From: an uncultured Saprospiraceae bacterium | GTDB taxonomy: Bacteria > Bacteroidota > Bacteroidia > Chitinophagales > Saprospiraceae | Direction of reading: 5' to 3' | DNA: 33,066 bases | Assembly: GCA_937921825.1 (NCBI GenBank) | Contig: CAKZVK010000092.1 | Coordinates: forward strand, 1-33,066 | Shown: positions 1 through 9,119 of the stretch, piece by piece | Position numbering within the stretch: position 1 is the stretch's first letter | Layout: every line of letters begins with the position of its first letter | Position numbers and translations under genes: made by a program | The notes under the pieces: model-generated | Databases searched by the model: none | Told to the model about the DNA's origin: nothing | What the model saw: only the letters and a program-made list of their open reading frames with translations

Positions 1-1
1 A

Positions 2-448
2 GCGATGACGATGAGTATGGCGAGCACAGAAGCAGTTACAGGGGAGTTATTCACACTGACACTGACAGCTAAGGAAGCAGGAAAGGTAAGTGAGTTACTA
101 GGTATGAATAGCAGCATCACGAAGGCAGAAGCTTATGTAGGCAAGAACCTAGAGCAGGTAGACCTACAGTTAGGCGGAGCGCAAGATGCGGGTTATAGCT
201 TAGGACAGAATGAGCCGAATCCATTCAAGGAGCAGACAAGAATCAGCTATACTTTACCGGAATCGGCAAAGGTACAGATGACCTTGTACGATGTAACAGG
301 AAAAGTACTGGAAGTAATAAGAGCAGAAGGAGAGAAGGGAGAGAATGTACTGACAGTAAGTAACGAGAAGTTAACAACAGGCGTAGTATACTACAAGCTC
401 GAGACAGGCGAGTATACTGCAACTAAACATATGATTGTGATTGAGTAA
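2..448 (+). CDS. C-terminal part of a secreted protein with a T9SS type A sorting domain (5' partial)
   Basis: The reading frame is open to the left edge of the window, so only the last 148 or so codons are present. The final 85 residues form a type A T9SS C-terminal sorting domain: a QNEPNPF motif starts it, followed by beta-strand segments, MTLYDVTGKVLEV, a TGVVYYKL strand and the terminal KHMIVIE. This domain is known to direct cargo through the outer membrane and is then removed or anchored. The part before it (residues 1-60) resembles the end of an extracellular beta-sandwich or repeat, but I cannot name it. The codons are A/G-rich and repetitive compared with neighbours, as is common in large surface proteins. 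The stop at 446-448 is followed by a strong terminator. Confidence 0.85.
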   Translation, partial: AMTMSMASTEAVTGELFTLTLTAKEAGKVSELLGMNSSITKAEAYVGKNLEQVDLQLGGAQDAGYSLGQNEPNPFKEQTRISYTLPESAKVQMTLYDVTGKVLEVIRAEGEKGENVLTVSNEKLTTGVVYYKLETGEYTATKHMIVIE

Positions 449-470
449 TCATTTTGGTTTATGAAACTGA

Positions 471-499
471 GGGGATGCATTTATGTATCCCCTTTTTTT
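471..499 (+). terminator. Rho-independent terminator after the T9SS cargo gene
   Basis: A GGGGAT/ATCCCC stem extends by further pairs into the loop and is followed directly by seven T residues. It lies 22 bp after the stop of the upstream gene and separates it from the convergent methyltransferase gene. Confidence 0.85.
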
Positions 500-558
500 A
501 TGTTAGAACTTCACAACGAGGCGAAAAGCTCTAAAGAGCTTAGATGGTTCTAATCTAC

Positions 559-1260
559 TTACTTACCAATTATAAAGATCGTCGGCAGTTTGACGGTGGG
601 GTTGTCAGAGGACTTCCACTCTTTTACAGTCTTTGTTTTGATATATTGATTTTCCCCAGTAATATCTACAGCAAGACAAAGCTTAGTATTATTTTCTAAC
701 TTGCTGATTAGGGTTTTAAACAACCTTTCATTTCTATAAGGAGTCTCAATAAATATTTGTGTTTCGCCAGACTTTTGTAATCTTCTCTCTAGAGATTTTA
801 TGCTTTCAGAAAGTGCTGGTTCTTTGATTGGAATATAGCCCTTGAACGCAAAAGACTGCCCGTTAAATCCGCTAGCAGCCAGCGCCAGAAAAATAGAAGA
901 AGGTCCCACCAAAGGGATAATTTCATAGCCAGCCTTATGGCAAAGTGAAACAACTTCAGAACCTGGGTCAGCAAGTGCAGGCATTCCAGATTCACTAATC
1001 AATCCAAAAGATGTCTGCTGATTAATGAGCTCTAGTATTGGAGGAGTAGGGGCTTTAGAGTTTTTATCCAGCTCATTGATTGTAAGAGATGAGATTTCAT
1101 ACGGAGGTTTAGTCTGACTGATATAGCGTCTGGCTGTTCGAGCCCTTTCTACTACAAAATGATTAAGAGAATGTATAACCCGAATCGTGGATATAGGTAT
1201 AGTGTCAATATTTTGTTCAGAAATAAAAGTTGGTATCAGATATAATCTAGCAGCGATAAT
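559..1260 (-). CDS. RsmI-family SAM-dependent methyltransferase (tetrapyrrole methylase fold), non-canonical start
   Basis: This is the Bacteroidota paralogue of the 16S rRNA 2'-O-methyltransferase RsmI. The frame reads LYLIPTFISEQ at the N-terminus, then LISESGMPALADPGS (the tetrapyrrole-methylase glycine/proline motif) and VGPSSIFLAL, and ends TIFIIGK. About 233 residues fits the family. No ATG, GTG or TTG precedes LYLIPT in frame: an in-frame TAA lies at 1276-1278, and the only near-canonical codons are ATA (1263), ATT (1260) and ATC (1257). I placed the start at ATT 1260. The first in-frame TTG, at 1002, would delete the N-terminal third and is implausible as a start. The gene is divergent from scpA, with only about 30 bp between them. 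A frameshift near 1262-1272 that joins the frame to an ATG is the alternative. The substrate is unproven; rRNA is likely by family. Confidence 0.8.
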   Translation of the reverse strand: MIAARLYLIPTFISEQNIDTIPISTIRVIHSLNHFVVERARTARRYISQTKPPYEISSLTINELDKNSKAPTPPILELINQQTSFGLISESGMPALADPGSEVVSLCHKAGYEIIPLVGPSSIFLALAASGFNGQSFAFKGYIPIKEPALSESIKSLERRLQKSGETQIFIETPYRNERLFKTLISKLENNTKLCLAVDITGENQYIKTKTVKEWKSSDNPTVKLPTIFIIGK

Positions 1261-1290
1261 TATACATTTATCATATTAAGAAAATACATC

Positions 1291-2052
1291 ATGGTAAACT
1301 CAACTTATAAGGTAAAGCTCCAACACTTTGAAGGACCTTTCGATTTATTACTCTACTTCATTCAAAGAGATGAGCTTGACATCCATGACATAGATATATC
1401 AAAGCTAACACAAGATTTTCTAGAGTATATCAGAAAGCTAGAAGAATTAGATCTGGATGTCGCTTCAGAATTTATTTTGGTAGCTGCCACACTTATGCGG
1501 ATTAAGGCTAAAATGTTGATTCCACGTAAAGAGGTAGATGTAGAAGGAAACGAGATAGACCCTAGAGAGGAACTTGTCAAGCGATTATTAGAGTATAAGC
1601 AGTATAAAGATGTCATAGACGACTTCAAGGGAATGGAAAGGGATAGAGCACAGAAGGTGCTGAGAGGAAACACCAAGTCTGAAATCAAAGCTCTAGCAGA
1701 AAAAGCACTTATAGATGTAGAGCTAGAAACACTAACGACCTATAAGCTCTTCAAGGCATTTAGATCGGTACTAGAAAGATATAAGAACGTCCAAGATAGA
1801 TATGTACACCAAATCGTAAAGTATCCCTATACGATGAAAGATCAGCAAGCATTCTTACGAAGCACTCTTGCGGATGGTCAAGAACGTAGTTTTGAGCAAA
1901 TATTTTCTCAATTAGATAACAGGATGCATGCGATAGTCACTTTCCTTTCTCTTTTGGAACTTGTAAATGACCAAGTTATTAAACTCGTAGATCGTATAGG
2001 ATCTAACAACTTTTTTATAAGAATAGCCAATAGAGATCAAGAAGAAGAGTGA
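1291..2052 (+). CDS. scpA: Segregation and condensation protein A (kleisin of the SMC complex)
   Basis: The protein has 253 residues, normal for ScpA. The N-terminus YKVKLQHFEGPFDLLLYFIQ is the family signature of the SMC-binding region. It is followed by DIHDIDISKLTQDFLEYI, the helical segment ending KAKMLIPR, an acidic and charged linker, and a C-terminal winged-helix-like region (residues 185-245). ScpA bridges the SMC heads with ScpB and acts in chromosome compaction and segregation in the cytoplasm. scpB is not in the window; in Bacteroidota the two genes are often apart. The start ATG at 1291 follows an A-rich stretch with no Shine-Dalgarno sequence, usual for this phylum. The gene stands alone, divergent from the RsmI-like gene. 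Confidence 0.95.
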   Translation: MVNSTYKVKLQHFEGPFDLLLYFIQRDELDIHDIDISKLTQDFLEYIRKLEELDLDVASEFILVAATLMRIKAKMLIPRKEVDVEGNEIDPREELVKRLLEYKQYKDVIDDFKGMERDRAQKVLRGNTKSEIKALAEKALIDVELETLTTYKLFKAFRSVLERYKNVQDRYVHQIVKYPYTMKDQQAFLRSTLADGQERSFEQIFSQLDNRMHAIVTFLSLLELVNDQVIKLVDRIGSNNFFIRIANRDQEEE

Positions 2053-2218
2053 AATTTGAGTTTCCAAAGCGTAACCCAAACTACCTTTCCTAGTCGTAAT
2101 AAAGTTCAAAATTTATTACATGCTTGAGAAGTGTTTTGCCAAACTAATAAAAGTAATAAAGTATTAGTTATTTTATAAAAAATGAATAGCTACTTCCCTA
2201 ATATTCACGCCTTTAAGT

Positions 2219-2226
2219 TATCTTTG
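2219..2226 (+). promoter_or_regulatory. Bacteroidota -7 promoter element for atpDC
   Basis: TATCTTTG is an exact match to TAnnTTTG and is followed by GCAGC, a common context. It lies 35 bp before the atpD ATG. I see no convincing -33 TTTG. The 209-bp gap from scpA otherwise holds only AT-rich sequence. Confidence 0.7.
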
Positions 2227-2261
2227 CAGCAATTTTTACACCAACAATAATTCAATCATAA

Positions 2262-3779
<1,518 letters not shown>

Positions 3780-3782
3780 GAT

Positions 3783-4031
3783 ATGGAGCTCATAGCACTT
3801 ACTCCTGAGAAGGAACTCTTTAATGGTAAAATTTCATCTGTAAAGGTGCCTGGTATTAATGGCCAGTTCGAAATACTGAACGGTCATGCTCCTATAGTTG
3901 CAGCACTAACCACTGGTCAAGTAAGAATTATAGATGAAGGAGGGACACGTACAACTTTTGATATCAACAAAGGTTTTATAGAAGTAATAAATAACGAAGT
4001 CTCTTTACTTATACAATCTATGCAGGAATAG
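3783..4031 (+). CDS. atpC: F1Fo ATP synthase subunit epsilon, short form
   Basis: The product has 82 residues covering only the N-terminal beta-sandwich domain: LTPEKELFNGKISSVKVPG, then GQFEILNGHAPIVAAL, GQVRI and GFIEVINNEVSLLI. The C-terminal helical hairpin of longer epsilon subunits (total about 130-140 residues), which can insert into F1 and inhibit ATP hydrolysis, is absent. The stop is clean and followed by a terminator, so this is a naturally short protein and not a broken gene. Short epsilons are common in Bacteroidota. The subunit should still link gamma to the c-ring. It is co-transcribed with atpD. Confidence 0.95.
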   Translation: MELIALTPEKELFNGKISSVKVPGINGQFEILNGHAPIVAALTTGQVRIIDEGGTRTTFDINKGFIEVINNEVSLLIQSMQE

Positions 4032-4063
4032 AAATAGCTAGTTCCTAAGATATAATATATGAT

Positions 4064-4095
4064 AAGCCCTTTGTTTCTGACAAGGCTTTTCTTTT
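4064..4095 (+). terminator. Terminator of the atpDC operon
   Basis: AAGCC and TTGT on one side pair with ACAAGGCTT on the other, with a two-base bulge. The stem is followed by a TTTTCTTTT tract, 32 bp after the atpC stop. Confidence 0.75.
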
Positions 4096-4142
4096 ATCCA
4101 ATTCTTTATATCTTAGAATAGCTGCTTAATATTCTGTGTATT

Positions 4143-4712
4143 TTGGAAAGTGAAAATCATAAAACAATAGAACAAGAGTATGAACTCTTATTGAGTCAGT
4201 ATTCTAACAATAAGGACGCTAATAGTTATACTGGTGCTTTGATGCTACTAGGAGGACTAGTTGTGATCGCTGTCATTCTTACCTATATTCGAGATGGTGT
4301 CTCATCCAGAATGGTTTTCATGTTAGGGTTAGTCATGGTGATGTTTATCTACTATCGCTTCCGCATAAATAAGGAGTTCTCAAAAGTAAAGGCCAGTGAG
4401 CTGCTGTTAAACTCAGCTGAAACTGAAAACAACCTTCCACCTAAACTCTCTTATCTGAATACTGGACTAGATCAAAAAATTACACGTGTAAGAATGGTCA
4501 GACTTTTTTATGCTGTAATATTTCCTGTTTTTCTATATGCGGCTAAAGACCTTGTACATAAAGACTTGACAACAGCTTTTATACTGAAGACGGTACCGTT
4601 TGTTTTTCTTATCAGCTATGTCGTGTGGTCTAAGTTTTATTCTTCTGAGATAAAGAAGCTTGAGAATGCACAAACCAAGATTATCAGAATGAATAAAAGT
4701 CTAAATTCATAA
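4143..4712 (+). CDS. Uncharacterised four-helix membrane protein
   Basis: I do not recognise a family. The 189-residue product has a charged cytosolic-looking N-terminus (SENHKTIEQEYELLLSQ). Two closely spaced hydrophobic helices follow (about residues 30-48 and 57-71), then a charged loop with KASELLLNSAETENN, two more helices (about 118-135 and 145-162), and a basic, coiled-coil-like tail. The start used is TTG at 4143 because no ATG exists before residue 49, which lies inside the first helix pair. The 3' end overlaps the convergent YkvA-like gene by 6 bp (4707-4712). There is no operon partner on this strand. Confidence 0.6.
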   Translation: MESENHKTIEQEYELLLSQYSNNKDANSYTGALMLLGGLVVIAVILTYIRDGVSSRMVFMLGLVMVMFIYYRFRINKEFSKVKASELLLNSAETENNLPPKLSYLNTGLDQKITRVRMVRLFYAVIFPVFLYAAKDLVHKDLTTAFILKTVPFVFLISYVVWSKFYSSEIKKLENAQTKIIRMNKSLNS

Positions 4713-5072
4713 CCAAGAATGGACTTGATTGATGATGGATTGATCGATATCTTTTTTCAATATTTTCCTTAATTTTTCCTGAGCGAGCAGTCTTATGTCA
4801 TCAGTCACATAGCAAGCGATAGTGACAAGACCAAAAGCTAATACCCCAAGATCATCTGTCATACCTAGCACTGGTGTCAAATCAGGTATAGAGTCTATCG
4901 GACTGAGGAAGTAGGCAAAGGAACCGACGATAACTCTTTTAGCCCATGGAGGAACTTCGCCAAGTTTGTATGCAGTATACAGCAAGAGTATGATGTAGAG
5001 ACCTTTAGTAGTCAGCTGGCCAAAAAACTTTTTGGAGTAACTGAGCAAGCTGTCCTGCATATTCTTTTTCAT
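4707..5072 (-). CDS. YkvA family (DUF1232) small membrane protein
   Basis: The central motif FAYFLSPIDSIPDLTPVLG with MTDDLGVLAF is the DUF1232 signature (x-SPIDxIPDxxPxxGxxDD). A preceding helix (GLYIILLLYTAYKLG, residues 24-38) and a following hydrophobic helix (LVTIACYV) suggest membrane association. The biochemical function of the family is unknown. The product has 121 residues, normal for the family. It is the last gene of a three-gene minus-strand operon, 7 bp after the deacetylase gene, and its stop overlaps the convergent gene by 6 bp. Confidence 0.85.
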   Translation of the reverse strand: MKKNMQDSLLSYSKKFFGQLTTKGLYIILLLYTAYKLGEVPPWAKRVIVGSFAYFLSPIDSIPDLTPVLGMTDDLGVLAFGLVTIACYVTDDIRLLAQEKLRKILKKDIDQSIINQVHSWL

Positions 5073-5079
5073 TACTTAC

Positions 5080-5700
5080 TTAAAGGCTATTTAGCTGAAG
5101 ATAGTTTCTCTGATTAGTTTTTTCTGAACTGAGTATCGATAAAGCGTATGAGATTTTCGATAAGCATGAGGGTTTATCATGTAATACGATAACGGAATCT
5201 TTTTGATCCCAGCCTTTATGAAGATGCCAATGAAAATCCTTTTGGCTGACCCTTGGATCAAAATCTCCTGGCATATGAGACCAAAAAACAAGGTCTAAGT
5301 TTAACTGGTTTAGTATGTGATAGTATTGCCTAGGTGTAATTCTTCCATAAGGTGGTCTGAAGATATCAGACTTTAGGATATCTTGGGATTTTTTAATATC
5401 TGAAAGGTACTGATCGAGGCCAGTATTCCATCCCGATAAGTGACTATATCCATGCAGTCCTATCTGGTGTCCTTCAGTTTTTATCTCTTCAATTAGAGAT
5501 GGAAAATTTTCAGCGTTCTTTCCTAAGCAGAAAAATGATGCTTTTATGTTTAGTGTACTCAGTAGCTCAAGAATAGCAGGAGTAGATTGAGGATGAGGAC
5601 CATCATCAAAAGTTAGAAATAATCTTGAATCCTCTTTAGATGACCAAGTGGCCCTTGGGTATAATGACTTTAAAAACCTTGGCGTCTGCTTGAAATACAT
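5080..5700 (-). CDS. Polysaccharide deacetylase (NodB homology domain)
   Basis: This is a carbohydrate esterase family 4-type metal-dependent deacetylase of N-acetylated glycans. All NodB motifs are visible: LTFDDGPHP (D32 and D33, residues 29-37), HGYSH with metal ligands H83 and H87, RPPYGR (115-120) and IVLHDK (H174, D175). The product has 206 residues, essentially a lone catalytic domain. There is no signal peptide or lipobox, so either the enzyme acts in the cytoplasm or export is not evident. The substrate cannot be told from sequence. It lies in an operon between a TPR membrane protein (9 bp upstream) and the YkvA gene. Confidence 0.92.
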   Translation of the reverse strand: MYFKQTPRFLKSLYPRATWSSKEDSRLFLTFDDGPHPQSTPAILELLSTLNIKASFFCLGKNAENFPSLIEEIKTEGHQIGLHGYSHLSGWNTGLDQYLSDIKKSQDILKSDIFRPPYGRITPRQYYHILNQLNLDLVFWSHMPGDFDPRVSQKDFHWHLHKGWDQKDSVIVLHDKPSCLSKISYALSILSSEKTNQRNYLQLNSL

Positions 5701-5709
5701 ATCAAGCGT

Positions 5710-6333
5710 TTATCTCATTTTAGGTCTTCTTCTTTTTCCTTTGCCACCACCTTGTCTCATCATGCTCATACCTTGCTTTCCCATAGAACGAGCCGTCTTC
5801 ATTTGAGCTTTGTTATTGGTGATTGCTTTGTCGAAATAGTCCAACTGATTTTTGATATCGGGTTGAGTAATATTTAAAGCTTTCGCTTGCTTAAAGTAGT
5901 TCGTTGCAGCAGTGTAATTTCCTTTTGTGGCTTTAATGTTGGCTAGTTGCATTAAGACCATCGCTTTCTCATTATCTGAAGGCAGCTTAAGAGAGAGAGC
6001 AGTATTGAAATGATCTTCAGCACCTTTGTTATCTCCCTTCTGAGCAGATATCGTCCCATTCATGATGTAATAGAAAGCTCTATTGGTTACATACAGGAAC
6101 TTTGGAAATTTAGTTAGCTTCAATCTAGCTTCAGCTCCAGCAAAATCTTCGTCTTGAATAAGTTGTGCTGACGACTGTACAGTACCCAGAAAGATGTAGC
6201 TCGCTAGCATTATAAATCCCAATAACCAAAATGGAAAAGCATACCAAAACCCAAGTGTAGTGGTCAAAATAGCTCCCAATAGAAAACCACCAATTATCAG
6301 TAAGAACTTCAGATATATATTAATTGTAAACAT
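5710..6333 (-). CDS. Membrane-anchored TPR protein
   Basis: Two N-terminal transmembrane helices (about residues 7-26 and 30-50) form a hairpin. Helical repeats follow that match tetratricopeptide spacing: DFAGAEARLKL, the GDNKGAEDHFNTALSL repeat, and GNYTAATNYFKQAKAL. The tail is very basic (MMRQGGGKGKRRRPKMR), suggesting contact with phospholipid or nucleic acid. The 207-residue protein is presumably a scaffold at the inner membrane. It is the first gene of the operon with the NodB deacetylase and YkvA genes. An exact TAnnTTTG element lies 26 bp upstream. Confidence 0.75.
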   Translation of the reverse strand: MFTINIYLKFLLIIGGFLLGAILTTTLGFWYAFPFWLLGFIMLASYIFLGTVQSSAQLIQDEDFAGAEARLKLTKFPKFLYVTNRAFYYIMNGTISAQKGDNKGAEDHFNTALSLKLPSDNEKAMVLMQLANIKATKGNYTAATNYFKQAKALNITQPDIKNQLDYFDKAITNNKAQMKTARSMGKQGMSMMRQGGGKGKRRRPKMR

Positions 6334-6358
6334 GTGCTATTGCTTGAGTTGTGATAAC

Positions 6359-6366
6359 CAAAAATA
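6359..6366 (-). promoter_or_regulatory. -7 promoter element for the TPR-deacetylase-YkvA operon
   Basis: CAAAAATA on the plus strand reads TATTTTTG on the minus strand, an exact TAnnTTTG. It is 26 bp upstream of the ATG at 6333. Confidence 0.6.
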
Positions 6367-6384
6367 CTAAAATACTACGCTAGG

Positions 6385-7062
6385 CTATGATTCTAGGAAC
6401 GCTTTATCATTGATATAGACTAGATTATTTTTCACTTGTATGGCTTCCGTGTTAGGGAAGACTTCTTCCATTATAGAATCGAATAATTTGTTTTCTAGTT
6501 TGTCTTCTTCAGTGATGTTCATTCTGTTGTAAAGTAAGACGCCTTTGCTATTTAGTTTGCCACTAAGCATCTGCAGATATTCTTTTGATTGGAATTTCTG
6601 TGGGATGATAGCACTTTGAAAAATATCCATAATAATCATATCGTACTTTTCATCATTGACTGAGAGGAAAGAATGAGCCTCAGCTTGAATGACTTCTACA
6701 TATGATTTTAGATTTTTCAAAGTATAGGAATGTGCCATGCGGCATATTTCCGGATCTATTTCTACTGCTGTATAGTCGAATGTCTTATTGAGTATTTTTT
6801 CTAAGATGAGAATGACAGAACCTAAGCCTAACCCCAAGACTAATACTCTGTTGCCTTTTAATGGCTTCCAATTTACTTTTCTAAAAGCAGAACTAAAGTT
6901 CTCATACTTGTCGTCATAAGAATATATGGCATCTCTTGTAGTGAGCTGATGCCTGCCTTTGACAAGTAGGACTTCTAAGAAAGGATTATATAATGAACTG
7001 GTTTGCTCTAAGGATACATCTGTGATATAGCTGACTGCCTTTTTCCACCAAGGATGATCCAT
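6385..7062 (-). CDS. Spermidine synthase-like SAM-dependent methyltransferase
   Basis: This Rossmann-fold protein is of the SpeE/PABMT type. Motif I VLVLGLGLGS lies at residues 74-82 and the acidic ribose-binding motif VEIDPEICRMA at 100-110. MIIMDIFQSAIIP (142-154) stands where spermidine synthases have the catalytic VDSSDP. The lack of SSDP argues against a true polyamine synthase, so the substrate is unknown. The 225-residue protein has no signal. Its ATG directly abuts the TAA of the upstream GlmU-like gene with no base between, so the two are probably translationally coupled. This pairing is the best functional hint, but the link to sugar-nucleotide synthesis is inference. Confidence 0.8.
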   Translation of the reverse strand: MDHPWWKKAVSYITDVSLEQTSSLYNPFLEVLLVKGRHQLTTRDAIYSYDDKYENFSSAFRKVNWKPLKGNRVLVLGLGLGSVILILEKILNKTFDYTAVEIDPEICRMAHSYTLKNLKSYVEVIQAEAHSFLSVNDEKYDMIIMDIFQSAIIPQKFQSKEYLQMLSGKLNSKGVLLYNRMNITEEDKLENKLFDSIMEEVFPNTEAIQVKNNLVYINDKAFLES

Positions 7063-8268
7063 TTATTCCCAGTTTCTATAAATAGCAGTCTCATGGAATA
7101 TATGTTCTAGAATAATTTTGTCAGAATCTGTGAGACTTTTCTTTCTTCTAGACATTACTTTTTCTGCTGTTTCGAAGACCTTTTCCATTTTATAGGTCTT
7201 GTATCCAGAAGCCCCTCCCCAAGAATAAGAAGGAATAAAGTTACGCGGGAATCCCGCACCATAGACATTGGCACTGACACCTACGACTGTACCGGTATTG
7301 AACATAGTGTTTATCCCCGCCTTAGAGTGATCACCCATAATGAGTCCACAGAACTGCTGACCAGTGGTCGCAAAGTTATTAGAGTTGTAATCCCAGATTT
7401 TTATATTACCGTAATTGTTCTTCAGGTTACTGCTATTAGTACCTGCTCCCAGATTACACCATTCTCCTAGTACTGCATTCCCTAGGTAGCCATCATGACC
7501 TTTGTTAGAATAGCCTTGGATCATCACATTGCTGAGCTCTCCACCGACTTTACTATATGGACCGATAGTCGTACCACCATAGATCTTTGCACCCATTTTC
7601 ACTACTGCATTGTCACAGAGTGCAAAAGGGCCTCTAATGTTGGAGCCTTCCATCACCTTGGCATTCTTACCTATATAGATGGGTCCATCAGTGGCATTGA
7701 GTGAACTAAAAGTTACTTCCGCTCCTTCGGCTATGAAAATTCTATCGGGGTTTATTGGATAGTTGTGATAAGAAATCTGTTGAGAGCTTTTTCTATAAGT
7801 CAGCAACTTGTAGTCCTTAGCTATTTCTTTTCCATTCTGTAGGAAGATGTCATAAGGACGTTCTATAAAGTGGAGATACTTTTCATGCTTAGAAATATCC
7901 ACTCCCTTTAGCTCCTCTATTTCCTTTTCTTCTACTAGATTGTCAAACTGAGTTTTGTTGAGACGTGCAGCGATTAATGTATCATTGACAAGAAGAGCTT
8001 CATTTATCTCTAGCTGTTCTATAAGATCAGTTATATTATCATTGGGCAACAGCCTAGCATTGATGACTAGGTTATTGTCAGAAATATTAATAGAGAACTT
8101 GTCTGCTAGATGGTCTTGTGTAATATAACTCACTTGTCCACCTAGACGATGTTCCCACTTCTCAGCGATAGTGAGTATGCCTATTCTTAGCTGGGCAATA
8201 GGACGGGTATAGGTGAGTGGGAGAAGTGATCTCCAATGATCATCATCAAATAAAATTATGTTTTCCAA
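7063..8268 (-). CDS. GlmU-like sugar nucleotidyltransferase/acetyltransferase (alternative Bacteroidota type)
   Basis: The 401-residue protein combines an N-terminal nucleotidyltransferase-like region with a C-terminal left-handed beta-helix. The N-terminus reads ENIILFDDDHWRSLLPLTYT, then RPIAQLRIGILTI. The beta-helix (about residues 175-345) has hexapeptides such as IGKNAK, GPFALC and IGPYSK, and an LGAGTNSSNLKNNYG loop. This is the architecture of the family annotated as UDP-GlcNAc diphosphorylase/glucosamine-1-phosphate N-acetyltransferase, which replaces classical GlmU in many Bacteroidota and supplies UDP-GlcNAc for peptidoglycan and LPS. The start is TTG at 8268, because a TAG lies two codons upstream and the conserved N-terminus begins there. 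The gene starts 25 bp after the rpmE terminator. Confidence 0.85.
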   Translation of the reverse strand: MENIILFDDDHWRSLLPLTYTRPIAQLRIGILTIAEKWEHRLGGQVSYITQDHLADKFSINISDNNLVINARLLPNDNITDLIEQLEINEALLVNDTLIAARLNKTQFDNLVEEKEIEELKGVDISKHEKYLHFIERPYDIFLQNGKEIAKDYKLLTYRKSSQQISYHNYPINPDRIFIAEGAEVTFSSLNATDGPIYIGKNAKVMEGSNIRGPFALCDNAVVKMGAKIYGGTTIGPYSKVGGELSNVMIQGYSNKGHDGYLGNAVLGEWCNLGAGTNSSNLKNNYGNIKIWDYNSNNFATTGQQFCGLIMGDHSKAGINTMFNTGTVVGVSANVYGAGFPRNFIPSYSWGGASGYKTYKMEKVFETAEKVMSRRKKSLTDSDKIILEHIFHETAIYRNWE

Positions 8269-8292
8269 AGACTATAATTGTATATGATATTC

Positions 8293-8320
8293 AAAAAAAA
8301 AGCCCCTAAAATAAGGGGCT
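8293..8320 (-). terminator. Terminator of rpmE
   Basis: On the minus strand a perfect 7-bp AGCCCCT/AGGGGCT stem with a 6-nt loop is followed by a run of nine T. It lies between rpmE and the GlmU-like gene, so read-through or another promoter is needed for the latter. Confidence 0.9.
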
Positions 8321-8327
8321 AAGTAAT

Positions 8328-8636
8328 TTATGATTCTTCATTCTCTGCCTCAGGTTTTGGCTCCTCAGCAGATGTTTTATTGTTACTTGCGAACTTGGCG
8401 AATTTCTTATTGAATTTATCAATTCTACCAGCTGTATCTACAAAGGTCATCTTCCCTGTAAAGAATGGGTGCGATGCTGATGAAATCTCTAGCTTGATAA
8501 GTGGATATTCATTTCCATCTTCCCACACTATTGTATCTTTAGTATCTGCAGCTGATTGTCCTAACCAAGATTTGTCTACGGAGAAATCCTGGAATACTAC
8601 TTTTCTATAAGCTTCTGGATGAATGCCTTTTTTCAT
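8328..8636 (-). CDS. rpmE2: 50S ribosomal protein L31, type B
   Basis: The N-terminus [20 protein letters not shown] and the [20 protein letters not shown] motif, followed by a basic FNKKFAKF segment, identify bacterial L31. The CxxC zinc pairs of the A-type (C+) protein are absent, which makes it the B-type. The last 20 or so residues form an acidic extension ([13 protein letters not shown]). The 102-residue length is longer than the usual 80-90 because of this tail. The gene is monocistronic by appearance, with a promoter-like element 44 bp upstream and a strong terminator downstream. Confidence 0.95.
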   Translation of the reverse strand: MKKGIHPEAYRKVVFQDFSVDKSWLGQSAADTKDTIVWEDGNEYPLIKLEISSASHPFFTGKMTFVDTAGRIDKFNKKFAKFASNNKTSAEEPKPEAENEES

Positions 8637-8679
8637 CTTATTGTCTATTTAAATTACGATTCAGTTTACTTTCGGGCTG

Positions 8680-8687
8680 CGAAATTA
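8680..8687 (-). promoter_or_regulatory. -7 promoter-like element for rpmE2
   Basis: The minus strand reads TAATTTCG then CAGCCCG. It matches TAnnTTTG at seven of eight positions and has the GCAGCCC context often seen in this phylum. It lies 44 bp before the rpmE2 start. Confidence 0.5.
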
Positions 8688-8740
8688 CATCATTTTCCCT
8701 TATAAATAAAGGTATTACGGCAGTATTGATAGCGATATGC

Positions 8741-9100
8741 CTAAAAAAATGCGTCTCTAAAGTGCTCTAATTGTTGCTTTTCCCCTTTGGAGTCTATAAT
8801 TACCGAAATGATGTCGAATCTAATCTCCCAATCATGCCCTATTTTTTCCATATATCGCTGGGCTGCATCCATAATTAGCGCCTCTTTTGCTGGTGTTACA
8901 GCCTCTTCTGGCTCTCCAAAGTAGTTATAGCTCCTAGTTTTGACTTCAATGAAGATCAGAGCCTCATCTTTTCTAGCGATAAGGTCTAGTTCAGCTCTGC
9001 TGTACCTCCAATTTCTCTCTAGAATCTCATATCCTTCCGAAATCAGGTGATTCTCTGCTAAAGATTCCCCAATATCTCCTATTTCTCTATTAGATAACAT
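8741..9100 (-). CDS. YraN family (UPF0102) endonuclease-like protein
   Basis: The 119-residue protein begins REIGDIGESLAENHLISEGY and has NWRYSRAELDLIARK with IFIEVKTR. These carry the D and ExK residues of the restriction-endonuclease-like (PD-(D/E)XK) core shared by the Holliday-junction-resolvase-like YraN family. The exact cellular role is unknown. The length is typical. The ATG at 9100 faces the plus-strand isomerase gene 53 bp away, so the two share a divergent promoter region. The 104 bp between it and rpmE2 means it is probably not in an operon with rpmE2. Confidence 0.92.
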   Translation of the reverse strand: MLSNREIGDIGESLAENHLISEGYEILERNWRYSRAELDLIARKDEALIFIEVKTRSYNYFGEPEEAVTPAKEALIMDAAQRYMEKIGHDWEIRFDIISVIIDSKGEKQQLEHFRDAFF

Positions 9101-9119
9101 GTGGCTCTTCTATATGTAT

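Noticed and set aside
559-1002. RsmI-like gene starting at TTG 1002
   Set aside because: This start would remove the N-terminal LYLIPT region and helices that read well in frame up to 1260.
1130-1145. tRNA-like GTTCGAGCCC sequence
   Set aside because: It lies in the coding frame of the RsmI-like gene and no acceptor or anticodon arms fit around it.
1362-1688. Open frames antisense to scpA, atpD, lpdA, ricT, the Asp-box gene and others
   Set aside because: They lie fully within well-identified genes and show no domain; they are frame shadows.
6385-7062. True spermidine synthase
   Set aside because: The catalytic segment lacks the D-S-S-D-P type motif, so only the fold family is claimed.
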